NCBI GenBank assembly: GCA_902464645.1
Contig: CABQKL010000122.1
Coordinates: forward strand, 1-5,236
Origin: an uncultured Collinsella sp.
Lineage (GTDB): Bacteria; Actinomycetota; Coriobacteriia; Coriobacteriales; Coriobacteriaceae
DNA: 5,236 nt
Direction: 5' to 3'
Numbering within the stretch: the stretch's first letter is position 1; each line of letters begins with the position of its first letter. The translations under genes and the position numbers were made by a program. This document shows, piece by piece, positions 1 to 5,011 of the stretch. The notes beneath the pieces are model-generated. The model worked only from the letters and a program-made list of their open reading frames with translations, ran no database searches and was not told where the DNA came from.

Positions 1-55
1 AAATAGGGACTGTTTGGCGGTTTTAAACGCTTAAACAGTCCCTATTTCACCGCAA
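1..55. repeat. Long palindromic repeat, left copy (cut by window edge)
   Basis: This stretch is identical, base for base, to 1526-1580. It is copy one of a palindromic unit whose full form is seen at 1518-1580; the first 8 bases of the unit would lie just left of the window. Here the arms are 1-15 (AAATAGGGACTGTTT) and 33-47, with the 17-base centre at 16-32 and the arm extension CACCGCAA at 48-55. It begins 16 bases beyond the stop codon of the HipA-like gene, so its RNA hairpin would also lie in that gene's 3' untranslated region, where it could end or protect the transcript. The two copies are in direct orientation, as the identical asymmetric centres show. Confidence 0.9.
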
Positions 56-71
56 CTTAGGAGACAGGCCG

Positions 72-1445
72 TTATCTCTGCACGTGACGTAGTACCTCAA
101 CGGCGGCGCTTACCTCTATCGTGCGGCGCTCGAGACCGCGGCGGATGGCCTTGAGGCGATTGCCTGTTGTTGCCCATGCGCTTTGTGAGAGGATTTCGAC
201 TGCCTCATCGACGAACCCATCGAGATGCGACGCATCGAACCAATCGAGCGAGTCGGCAAATGCCAGCTGAGTGGAAGGGTTCGGACCAAACGGTTTGGCT
301 GCAAATCCAAACTCCCCGGCAACGAGCACGGCGGTTGGCACGTTGTACCACAGGCAATTGCCACTATCGAACAGCGGTGCAGGCCGCATTTTCAGCGTGT
401 CGACATTGCGGATGATGCCGAAGTTTCGCCAGTGGCGGTCGCTGTTGGCCAGGAGGGCATCGCAGACAATCATCTGCGACATGGATTTTCTTACCGTAGC
501 TTCGTCGGCTCCGTGTCTGCCAAGATAGCGACAGTATCGATCGTATGTTGAGTTTCCTCGCTGGCCACCGAGTGCGTCCCTGATATAAGCGGCCGGCACG
601 TATCCCTCGCGACCATCAAGAAAGTCATCGCATACGCATACGGGCTCGTCGAACATGCGCTCGACCGTATAGGGGGCAAACTCACCTTTGGATAGCAGGC
701 GCCGATGTAGAGCTGTTGCAACCGCCTCGTTAAACGGTCGTTGATCGTCCATTCCACATCCTTTGACTAGGATGCGGACACCATTGCGGATCATCCAAGA
801 TTTGGGGAGTTCGCCTTCGGACGTATTGTCAGGATTTTTGAGTCCGATGCCCTCAAGCCAGCCTGAACGATGCTCGGGTGCAGATCGTTCAAAATCGTTC
901 TCGAAGTAATTGAGGTGCTGCCAATCGAGCTCATCGCAGTCGACCGGTCTTAGCCAATAGCAATCCGAAAGCGAAAAACCCAGACAACGAACGGGCACTT
1001 CAATCCTATGGTCAACTCCAAGCTCGCGATAGCGCGAGATGAGTCCGGGGCGGACGTCGGGCACCGACCGGTGACTCCACCACGTGTTGAGTGCTCGTTT
1101 ATTCACCGTTGGAGAAGAACTCGAGCACGTGCCAAACGGCATCCTTCGTGCATCGAGTATGTCGGCAATTTCAAATGAAAACTCGCGCGTTGGATCAAAC
1201 GAGACATGCGCGACCTCGTGGTCGGCTGACATCAACGTGAACTTGCGCCCTACGTCTGCTGCGGGACGGCGCCCGCGCTTACGAACCTTTTGATAACCAA
1301 TCGCGGAATCGTACTCAACCATTTTCCGCCCACCGACGATATCGCACGCGAGCGTTCCCGATGCAGCCAGTTGCGATATGCGGGCCTTCGTAACGCCCAG
1401 CAGGCGCGCGGCGTCACCCATGGCTATATAGTTGGAAGTACTCAT
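72..1445 (-). CDS. HipA-like serine/threonine kinase with N-terminal helix-turn-helix (457 aa)
   Basis: The start at 1445 is chosen because GAGGTGAT, an eight-base Shine-Dalgarno match, lies 7 bases upstream (1453-1460). The upstream ATGs at 1454 and 1496 lack this. Residues about 5-50 form a MerR/excisionase-type helix-turn-helix (GDAARLLGVTKARISQLAASG). Residues 115-185 carry features I recall from stand-alone Firmicute HipA-like proteins (LNTWW, FSLSDCYWLRP, NYFENDF). The kinase part shows a SEGELPKSW loop (209-217), comparable to the phosphate-binding loop of HipA, and K228 in ILVKG. The catalytic motif is NSDRHWRNFG (334-343, D336 and N341), and the metal-binding aspartate is D360 in LFDSG. 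All core kinase residues are present, so an active enzyme is likely. HipA relatives phosphorylate translation factors such as aminoacyl-tRNA synthetases; the target here is unknown. No separate hipB-like antitoxin gene is adjacent in the window. Base composition is lower in GC than the neighbours. Confidence 0.87.
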   Translation of the reverse strand: MSTSNYIAMGDAARLLGVTKARISQLAASGTLACDIVGGRKMVEYDSAIGYQKVRKRGRRPAADVGRKFTLMSADHEVAHVSFDPTREFSFEIADILDARRMPFGTCSSSSPTVNKRALNTWWSHRSVPDVRPGLISRYRELGVDHRIEVPVRCLGFSLSDCYWLRPVDCDELDWQHLNYFENDFERSAPEHRSGWLEGIGLKNPDNTSEGELPKSWMIRNGVRILVKGCGMDDQRPFNEAVATALHRRLLSKGEFAPYTVERMFDEPVCVCDDFLDGREGYVPAAYIRDALGGQRGNSTYDRYCRYLGRHGADEATVRKSMSQMIVCDALLANSDRHWRNFGIIRNVDTLKMRPAPLFDSGNCLWYNVPTAVLVAGEFGFAAKPFGPNPSTQLAFADSLDWFDASHLDGFVDEAVEILSQSAWATTGNRLKAIRRGLERRTIEVSAAVEVLRHVQR

Positions 1446-1461
1446 CTGCCGCATCACCTCA

Positions 1462-1512
1462 TTAAGTATTCTAATTGTTAAATATAGCAAGCACAAACAT
1501 CATAATACTTAA
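1462..1512. promoter_or_regulatory. Candidate operator of the HipA-like gene (inverted repeat)
   Basis: TTAAGTATT at 1462-1470 and AATACTTAA at 1504-1512 are perfect 9-bp inverted repeats whose centres lie 42 bp apart, about four helical turns. One arm overlaps the predicted -35 position of the kinase gene and the other lies just beyond its predicted start site. A dimer or looped tetramer bound to both arms would cover the promoter. A nested pair, TTGTTAA (1475-1481) and TTAACAA (1509-1515), reinforces the symmetry. The obvious candidate binder is the helix-turn-helix of the kinase protein itself (autoregulation), by analogy with HipB operators. AT-richness makes chance symmetry possible. Confidence 0.5.
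1481..1489 (-). promoter_or_regulatory. Extended -10 promoter of the HipA-like gene
   Basis: Read on the minus strand, the sequence is TGC followed by TATATT, an extended -10 element. The -35 position at 17-bp spacing (AGTATT, 1504-1509) is poor and lies inside the operator arm. Transcription would start near 1474, giving a leader of about 29 bases that carries the GAGGTGAT ribosome-binding site. The same TGC-extended form recurs ahead of mnmA (TGCTACAAT) and at the right edge of the window (TGCTACACT). Confidence 0.45.
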
Positions 1513-1517
1513 CAAAG

Positions 1518-1580
1518 TTGCGGTGAAATAGGGACTGTTTGGCGGTTTTAAACGCTTAAACAGTCCCTATTTCACCGCAA
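1518..1580. repeat. Long palindromic repeat, right copy (complete)
   Basis: Arms of 23 bp (1518-1540 and 1558-1580) are perfect reverse complements around the 17-base centre GGCGGTTTTAAACGCTT. The centre can pair further (GCG with CGC, around TTTAAA). The last 55 bases equal positions 1-55 exactly. The unit starts 28 bases beyond the mnmA stop, so it would form a strong hairpin at the 3' end of mnmA RNA. Only a weak T-rich run follows on the minus strand, so it is not a classic terminator. It resembles REP-type dispersed palindromes. The bases next to the arms (AAGTTGCGG here, CCGCAACTT at 51-59) extend the similarity a few bases into the flanked segment as inverted ends. Confidence 0.92.
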
Positions 1581-1608
1581 GTTATGGAGGGGATGGGGCG
1601 AGGTGCTG

Positions 1609-2709
1609 CTATTTGATGGCTGCCGTAACGGTACCGCCGCCCAGGACGATGTCGCCGCGATAGACTACAACGGCCTGGCCGGGGGCGATGGCTCGTTGCG
1701 GCTCGTCAAAGGTCAGCAGTATTTGTCCGTCTTCGTCACGCGTAAGGGTCGCTGCCTGGTCTTTCTGGCGGTAGCGGTACTTGGCGCCCACGCGAATGCC
1801 GCCGGCATTGAGCTCGGCCTCCATGCGCTCTGCTGGCGCGCTCCAGATCCAGTCGTTGGCCGTGAGCGTTGTGGCCGTCAGGTCGTCGGCCTCGCCCAGA
1901 TGCACAATGTTGTTGGCGGCATCGACGCCCGTTACGTACACGGGATGCGCCATCGCGACGCCCAGGCCCTTGCGCTGGCCGATGGTATAGCGCAACGCGC
2001 CGTTGTGACGTCCGACCACGCTGCCGTCACGCCATACAATATCGCCCGGCTCGGCGGGATGCCCGCAGCGGCGCTCGATATAGCCCGCGTAGTCGCCGTC
2101 CGCGATAAAGCAGATATCCTCGCTTTCGGCCTTCTTGGCGTTGGCAAAGCCCTGCTCGGCGGCAATCCGGCGCACGTCGCGCTCTTTGTCCAAGCCTGCC
2201 AGCGGAAAGATCGTGCGTGCCAGGCGCTCTTGTGTGAGCGAATACAAAAAGTAACTCTGGTCCTTTTTGGGGTCCTCGCCGCGATGCAACCGCCAGGTGC
2301 CGTCGGGCGCCTGGCTCGTCTTTGCATAGTGGCCCGTGGCGATGTAGTCGCAGCCCATATCGAGTGCCGCATCGAGCAGCGCGCCAAACTTAATATGGCG
2401 GTTGCAGATGATGCACGGGTTGGGCGTCAGTCCCTCCTGATAGGCAGTCACGAAGCGCTCGATAACGTTGCGGTCGAAGGTTTGCTGCAGGTCGAGCACG
2501 TGGTGGGGTATCCCCAGGCGCTCGGCGACGGCCTTTGCATCGGCGATGTCGCGGTCGACTTTGCTCATGCCCGTGGCGGGGTCGGGCACGGGGCAGGTGA
2601 GGCGCATGGTAGCACCGACGCATTCGTAGCCCTGGCGCTTGAGCAGGTACGCGGTCACGCTGGAATCGACGCCGCCGCTCATGGCGACGAGCACGCGCTT
2701 GTTGTGCAT
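1609..2709 (-). CDS. mnmA: tRNA 2-thiouridine(34) synthase MnmA (366 aa)
   Basis: MnmA adenylates and thiolates U34 of the tRNAs for Glu, Gln and Lys, using sulfur relayed from a cysteine desulfurase, in the cytoplasm. The sequence starts MHNKRVLVAMSGGVDSS, with the PP-loop ATP-binding motif at 11-17. The predicted catalytic pair is Cys102 (CNRHIKFG) and Cys200 (SEDICFI), and a third cysteine, Cys99, lies nearby. GHY (126-128) and KKDQSYFLY (148-156) are further family signatures, followed by the C-terminal beta-barrel part. The length is normal for the family. The start at 2709 is supported by AAGGAG at 2719-2724, 9 bases upstream; the frame stays open 54 codons further but that extension crosses the terminator hairpin and is not family-like. 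cysK lies upstream on the same strand. No cysteine desulfurase gene is present in the window, although in Bacillus mnmA sits beside one. Confidence 0.97.
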   Translation of the reverse strand: MHNKRVLVAMSGGVDSSVTAYLLKRQGYECVGATMRLTCPVPDPATGMSKVDRDIADAKAVAERLGIPHHVLDLQQTFDRNVIERFVTAYQEGLTPNPCIICNRHIKFGALLDAALDMGCDYIATGHYAKTSQAPDGTWRLHRGEDPKKDQSYFLYSLTQERLARTIFPLAGLDKERDVRRIAAEQGFANAKKAESEDICFIADGDYAGYIERRCGHPAEPGDIVWRDGSVVGRHNGALRYTIGQRKGLGVAMAHPVYVTGVDAANNIVHLGEADDLTATTLTANDWIWSAPAERMEAELNAGGIRVGAKYRYRQKDQAATLTRDEDGQILLTFDEPQRAIAPGQAVVVYRGDIVLGGGTVTAAIK

Positions 2710-2738
2710 GGGGAGGTTCTCCTTGGTGGCATGTGGCC

Positions 2739-2777
2739 AAAAAAGAAAAGCGGCGCGGGAGGCTGGTTCCGCGCCGC
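2739..2777 (-). terminator. Rho-independent terminator after cysK
   Basis: A 9-bp all-GC stem (CCGCGCCGC at 2769-2777 pairing with 2750-2758) with a 10-base loop is followed, on the minus strand, by the T-rich run CTTTTCTTTTTT (2749 down to 2738). It lies about 110 bases past the cysK stop and only 14 bases before the mnmA ribosome-binding site. It should separate cysK from mnmA transcription. It also overlaps the predicted mnmA start site, so mnmA RNA may begin inside this stem. Confidence 0.85.
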
Positions 2778-2781
2778 AGAC

Positions 2782-2790
2782 ATTGTAGCA
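2782..2790 (-). promoter_or_regulatory. mnmA: Extended -10 promoter for mnmA
   Basis: TGC followed by TACAAT on the minus strand is a good extended -10. The -35 at normal spacing is not recognisable, as is common for extended -10 promoters. The predicted start, near 2775, falls at the outer edge of the terminator stem at 2769-2777. This is the only convincing promoter between cysK and mnmA. Confidence 0.5.
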
Positions 2791-2888
2791 AGTTCGGACG
2801 ACTCGTGGGGCGCCCTGATGGGATGGGCTCAGACTGCCGGGAGAGAGGAGACCGGTTCGTCCTGGGCTCAACCTATGGGCGACAGGCC

Positions 2889-3827
2889 CTAGTCCTGGAA
2901 GAGTGCCGTGGACAGGTAGCGCTCACCGGTATCGGCGAGCAGGGCCACGATGGTCTTGCCCTCGTTCTCGGGGCGCTTGGCCAGCTGCAGTGCGGCCCAC
3001 ACGGCGGCGCCGGACGAAATGCCCACGAGCACGCCCTCCTTGTGGCCCACGGCGCGGCCGGTCGCAAAGGCGTCGTCGTTCTCGACGGGGATGATTTCGT
3101 CATAGATCTGGGTGTCGAGGACGTCGGGCACAAAGCCTGCGCCGATGCCCTGGATCTTGTGCGGGCCGGCCTGGCCCTTAGAGAGCACCGGGGAGGTGGC
3201 GGGCTCAACGGCGACGACCTTAATCTCGGGGTTCTGCTCCTTGAGGAACTCGCCCACGCCGGTCACGGTGCCGCCGGTGCCAACGCCGGCGACGAAGATG
3301 TCGACCTTGCCGTCGGTGTCATCCCAGATCTCGGGGCCGGTCGTGGCCTTGTGGATGGCGGGGTTGGCGGGGTTTACAAACTGGCCGGCGATAATGCTGT
3401 TGGGTGTCTCCTTCTGCAGTTCCTCGGCCTTGGCGATGGCGCCCTTCATGCCCTTGGAGCCGTCGGTGAGCACGAGCTGTGCGCCGTATGCCTGCATAAG
3501 TTTGCGGCGCTCGACGGACATGGTCTCGGGCATGGTGATGATCACCTTGTAGCCGCGAGCCGCCGCCACCGAGGCGATGCCGACGCCGGTGTTGCCACTC
3601 GTGGGCTCGATGATGGTGTAGTCGCCGCCGCGCACGAGCTTGCCGGCCTTCTCGGCCTCGTCGATCATGTTCTTGGCGACGCGGTCTTTGACGGACCCGG
3701 CGGGGTTGAAGTATTCCAGCTTGACGAGCACGCGGGCCTTGAGGTCTTCATCGGCCTCAAAGTGAGTGAGCTCCAGAAGCGGAGTGTGGCCGATAAGCTG
3801 ATCGATGGATGTGTAAACCTTGCTCAT
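2889..3827 (-). CDS. cysK: Cysteine synthase A / O-acetylserine sulfhydrylase (312 aa)
   Basis: This PLP enzyme makes cysteine from O-acetylserine and sulfide in the cytoplasm. Family signatures are complete. They are NPAGSVKDR with the PLP lysine K47, the substrate loop TSGNTG (76-81), the phosphate-binding GVGTGGT (181-187), GIGAGFVP (227-234), SSG (271-273) and the C-terminal GERYLSTALF. Length is full and no residue looks damaged. The start is fixed by GGAGG at 3834-3838, 6 bases upstream. Sequence style favours CysK over cystathionine beta-synthase or CysM, though the OAS-versus-phosphoserine preference cannot be read here. The gene is divergent from an Rrf2-type regulator and has its own promoter and terminator, so it is probably a single-gene transcript under that regulator. 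CysK commonly binds partner proteins whose C-terminus ends in isoleucine (CysE, CymR), which is relevant to the neighbour at 4081-4509. Confidence 0.97.
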   Translation of the reverse strand: MSKVYTSIDQLIGHTPLLELTHFEADEDLKARVLVKLEYFNPAGSVKDRVAKNMIDEAEKAGKLVRGGDYTIIEPTSGNTGVGIASVAAARGYKVIITMPETMSVERRKLMQAYGAQLVLTDGSKGMKGAIAKAEELQKETPNSIIAGQFVNPANPAIHKATTGPEIWDDTDGKVDIFVAGVGTGGTVTGVGEFLKEQNPEIKVVAVEPATSPVLSKGQAGPHKIQGIGAGFVPDVLDTQIYDEIIPVENDDAFATGRAVGHKEGVLVGISSGAAVWAALQLAKRPENEGKTIVALLADTGERYLSTALFQD

Positions 3828-3899
3828 GGTGAACCTCCAAAGTGTTCAAATGACTGGATACCGTGTGGTTTTACGGTGTGTGTAACAGCGAAACCCACA

Positions 3900-3912
3900 A
3901 ACCTTATAGGTT
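3900..3912. promoter_or_regulatory. Candidate repressor site over the cysK -10
   Basis: AACCTTATAGGTT is a 13-bp dyad with perfect 5-bp arms around TAT, placed exactly on the cysK -10 hexamer. A protein bound here would block RNA polymerase. Related TAGG/CCTA half sites occur at 3951-3967 (CCTA, nine bases, TAGG) and at 4011-4015 (TAGGT) in the same divergent region. The Rrf2 regulator encoded at 4081-4509 is the natural candidate. The site is short and does not clearly match a published CymR or IscR box as I remember them. Confidence 0.35.
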
Positions 3913-3932
3913 GTTCGTTTTGCTGTTGGCAA
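3903..3932 (-). promoter_or_regulatory. cysK: cysK promoter
   Basis: On the minus strand the -35 is TTGCCA (3927-3932; five of six consensus bases). An 18-base spacer and the -10 TATAAG (3903-3908; five of six) follow. Transcription would start near 3896, leaving a leader of about 70 bases. That leader can form a small hairpin (ACCGT / ACGGT, 3860-3877) but is too short for a T-box or SAM riboswitch. Confidence 0.65.
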
Positions 3933-4016
3933 GCATAGTAGACAGTAAAGCCTAGTAACGCAATAGGAAATAGAAGATTATTACGAGTCGATTAACCAGC
4001 TTGACGGGAATAGGTA

Positions 4017-4044
4017 TTTTCAAAACCAATTTTTCGGCTAGAAT
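4017..4044 (+). promoter_or_regulatory. Promoter of the Rrf2 regulator gene
   Basis: A -10 TAGAAT (4039-4044; five of six) has TTTTCA (4017-4022; four of six) 16 bases upstream. The start would be near 4051. The ribosome-binding site AAAGG (4065-4069) lies 11 bases before the ATG at 4081. TTTCGG (4032-4037) and CCGAAA (4062-4067) form an inverted repeat around the start site that could serve autoregulation, but it is only six bases long. TTGACG at 4001-4006 is an alternative -35 without a matching -10. Confidence 0.45.
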
Positions 4045-4080
4045 TTCTACGAATTAAAAGACCGAAAGGCAGCTATATAT

Positions 4081-4509
4081 ATGTTGGTTTCCACAAAGGG
4101 CAGATACGCCCTGCGCGTTATGGTCGACCTGGCCGAGCACCAGGCGGCAGGCCGCATTCCCCTCAAAGAGATCGCCGCGCGTCAGGGGATTTCGGAGAAA
4201 TATCTGGAGAACATTTTGGCTACGCTCGTCCGCGCCAATATGCTCTCGGGCATGCGCGGCAAAGGCGGCGGCTACGTGCTCACGCGCCCGCCCGAGCAGT
4301 ACACGGTGGGCGAGATCTTGCGCCTGACCGAGGGCAGCCTGGCGCCGGTCGCATGCCTGGACGGCGACTGCAAGGGCTGTTCGCGTTCGGATGAGTGCCC
4401 CACGCTCGACGTGTGGAAGAACCTGGACAAGCTCATCAACGACTACCTCGACGGCGTGACGCTCGATGCGCTCGTCGCCCCCAGCGAGGGCTACGACTAC
4501 GTCATCTAG
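4081..4509 (+). CDS. Rrf2-family regulator, CymR/IscR-like, probable sulfur or Fe-S sensor (142 aa)
   Basis: The protein opens with MLVSTKGRYALRVMVDLAEH, the standard Rrf2 start. A winged helix-turn-helix follows (IPLKEIAARQGISEKYLENI at 26-45; wing RGKGGGYVLTRP at 59-70), then a long dimerisation helix. Four cysteines (C92, C97, C100, C106) occupy the region where IscR and NsrR bind an Fe-S cluster; Bacillus CymR, as I recall it, has none there. The C-terminus (TLDALVAPSEGYDYVI) resembles the CymR tail and ends in isoleucine, the residue used by CysK-binding partners. Divergence from cysK supports control of cysteine synthesis. It could act as a repressor of cysK and of itself. Whether it is a true CymR, an IscR or a mixture cannot be settled from sequence alone, so no symbol is given. 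Confidence 0.93.
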   Translation: MLVSTKGRYALRVMVDLAEHQAAGRIPLKEIAARQGISEKYLENILATLVRANMLSGMRGKGGGYVLTRPPEQYTVGEILRLTEGSLAPVACLDGDCKGCSRSDECPTLDVWKNLDKLINDYLDGVTLDALVAPSEGYDYVI

Positions 4510-4515
4510 CCCCAC

Positions 4516-4546
4516 CTACCATTTGGGGACGGGGCAGAAATGGTAG
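4516..4546. repeat. REP-like short palindrome
   Basis: CTACCATTT (4516-4524) and AAATGGTAG (4538-4546) are perfect 9-bp arms around the 13-base loop GGGGACGGGGCAG. It begins 6 bases after the regulator's stop codon. The run ATTTTCTT follows at 4547-4554, so it may also help end transcription. Its GGGGAC loop and its site just after a gene resemble REP palindromes and share the GGGAC core with the larger repeats at 1-55 and 1518-1580, though the sequences otherwise differ. Copy number elsewhere is unknown. Confidence 0.65.
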
Positions 4547-4578
4547 ATTTTCTTGCCCTCTGAGGCTTGACAAATGAC

Positions 4579-4614
4579 AAGGCCGCCCATCGTTGCGATG
4601 GACGGCCTTCTTTA
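4579..4614. terminator. Terminator between convergent genes
   Basis: AAGGCCGCCCATCG (4579-4592) pairs with 4596-4609 across the tight loop TTG, with 13 of 14 positions matched (a single C-A mismatch at 4586/4602). The run TTCTTTA follows on the plus strand, suited to the Rrf2 regulator gene. On the minus strand the tail is poorer (TTGTCATTT), but the hairpin lies 36 bases past the stop of the membrane-protein gene at 4646, so it probably serves both. Confidence 0.85.
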
Positions 4615-4645
4615 GGTGTGTTGTGGCGGTCCGTATCCGGTCGCT

Positions 4646-5011
4646 TTAGTTCCTGGCGATGCTGTCGAGAATGCTGCGCATGATGGATACCAGGATGCTG
4701 CCCATAAAGGCTGATCCAAAGCCGGCAATGGAGATACCCGCGCCCAACAGATTGACCGACAGGTAGCTGGCCAGCTCGAGCATAAAGCTGTTGACTACGA
4801 GCTGAAAAATACCAAGCGTGATAATAGTGAGCGGCAGCGAGATGACCGTCAGGAACGGCTTGACGAGCGAGTCGACGATGTTGAGGAACAGTCCCACGAA
4901 GGCAAAGCAGACCCAGGCGTCGGCCATGCCGAAGGGCTGAATGCCGGGGACGAGAAACGTTGCAATCGCGATGGCGATTGAGGTCAAAAGCCAGTTGAGC
5001 AAAAAGCGCAT
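4646..5011 (-). CDS. Small membrane protein, phage holin family IV / YvlD type (121 aa)
   Basis: The protein is almost entirely hydrophobic, with about four membrane segments (about 3-22, 29-45, 51-80 containing Pro60, and 95-113) and no cleavable signal. The core from N44 to N74, with KPFL (51-54), SLPLTI (58-63), TLGIF (65-69) and VVNSF (72-76), matches the pattern of the holin-IV / YvlD family (PF04020). Members are widespread in bacterial chromosomes. Their role is unclear, possibly in envelope stress, and most are not phage holins. AAAGGA at 5020-5025, 8 bases upstream, supports the start. No lysin or other phage gene is nearby, so the holin label should not be taken as a function. The gene appears to stand alone, with the shared terminator downstream. 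No convincing promoter was found in 5012-5236 on the minus strand. Confidence 0.88.
   Translation of the reverse strand: MRFLLNWLLTSIAIAIATFLVPGIQPFGMADAWVCFAFVGLFLNIVDSLVKPFLTVISLPLTIITLGIFQLVVNSFMLELASYLSVNLLGAGISIAGFGSAFMGSILVSIMRSILDSIARN

Noticed and set aside
1446..1496. 17-residue N-terminal extension of the HipA-like protein
   Set aside because: The upstream ATG lies in the promoter/leader and has no ribosome-binding site, whereas the ATG at 1445 has a strong one that overlaps the extension.
1..1580. CRISPR array or integron-like array
   Set aside because: Only two repeat copies 1.5 kb apart with a full gene between them; no spacers, no cas genes and no integrase.
1..1580. Complete insertion sequence
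   Set aside because: The palindromes resemble element ends, but no transposase is encoded between them; the only gene is a HipA-like kinase.
2710..2871. 54-residue N-terminal extension of MnmA
   Set aside because: It crosses the terminator hairpin and promoter, is not family-like, and the start at 2709 has AAGGAG and the normal MnmA N-terminus.
1603..2892. Plus-strand 429-residue open frame opposite mnmA
   Set aside because: Shadow frame of a GC-rich gene; alanine/glycine/valine-rich with no recognisable domain, while the opposite strand encodes clear MnmA.
3828..3896. T-box or SAM riboswitch in the cysK leader
   Set aside because: The leader is about 70 bases, with only a 5-bp hairpin and no T-box sequence or terminator.
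2733..3938. Plus-strand 401-residue open frame opposite cysK
   Set aside because: Shadow frame; low-complexity composition, and the opposite strand encodes an intact CysK.
4054..4515. Minus-strand 153-residue open frame opposite the Rrf2 gene
   Set aside because: Mirror frame of the regulator, no known motif, and no supporting ribosome-binding site.
4646..5011. Prophage lysis gene
   Set aside because: The family name includes holin, but there is no phage context and such proteins are common housekeeping-type membrane proteins.
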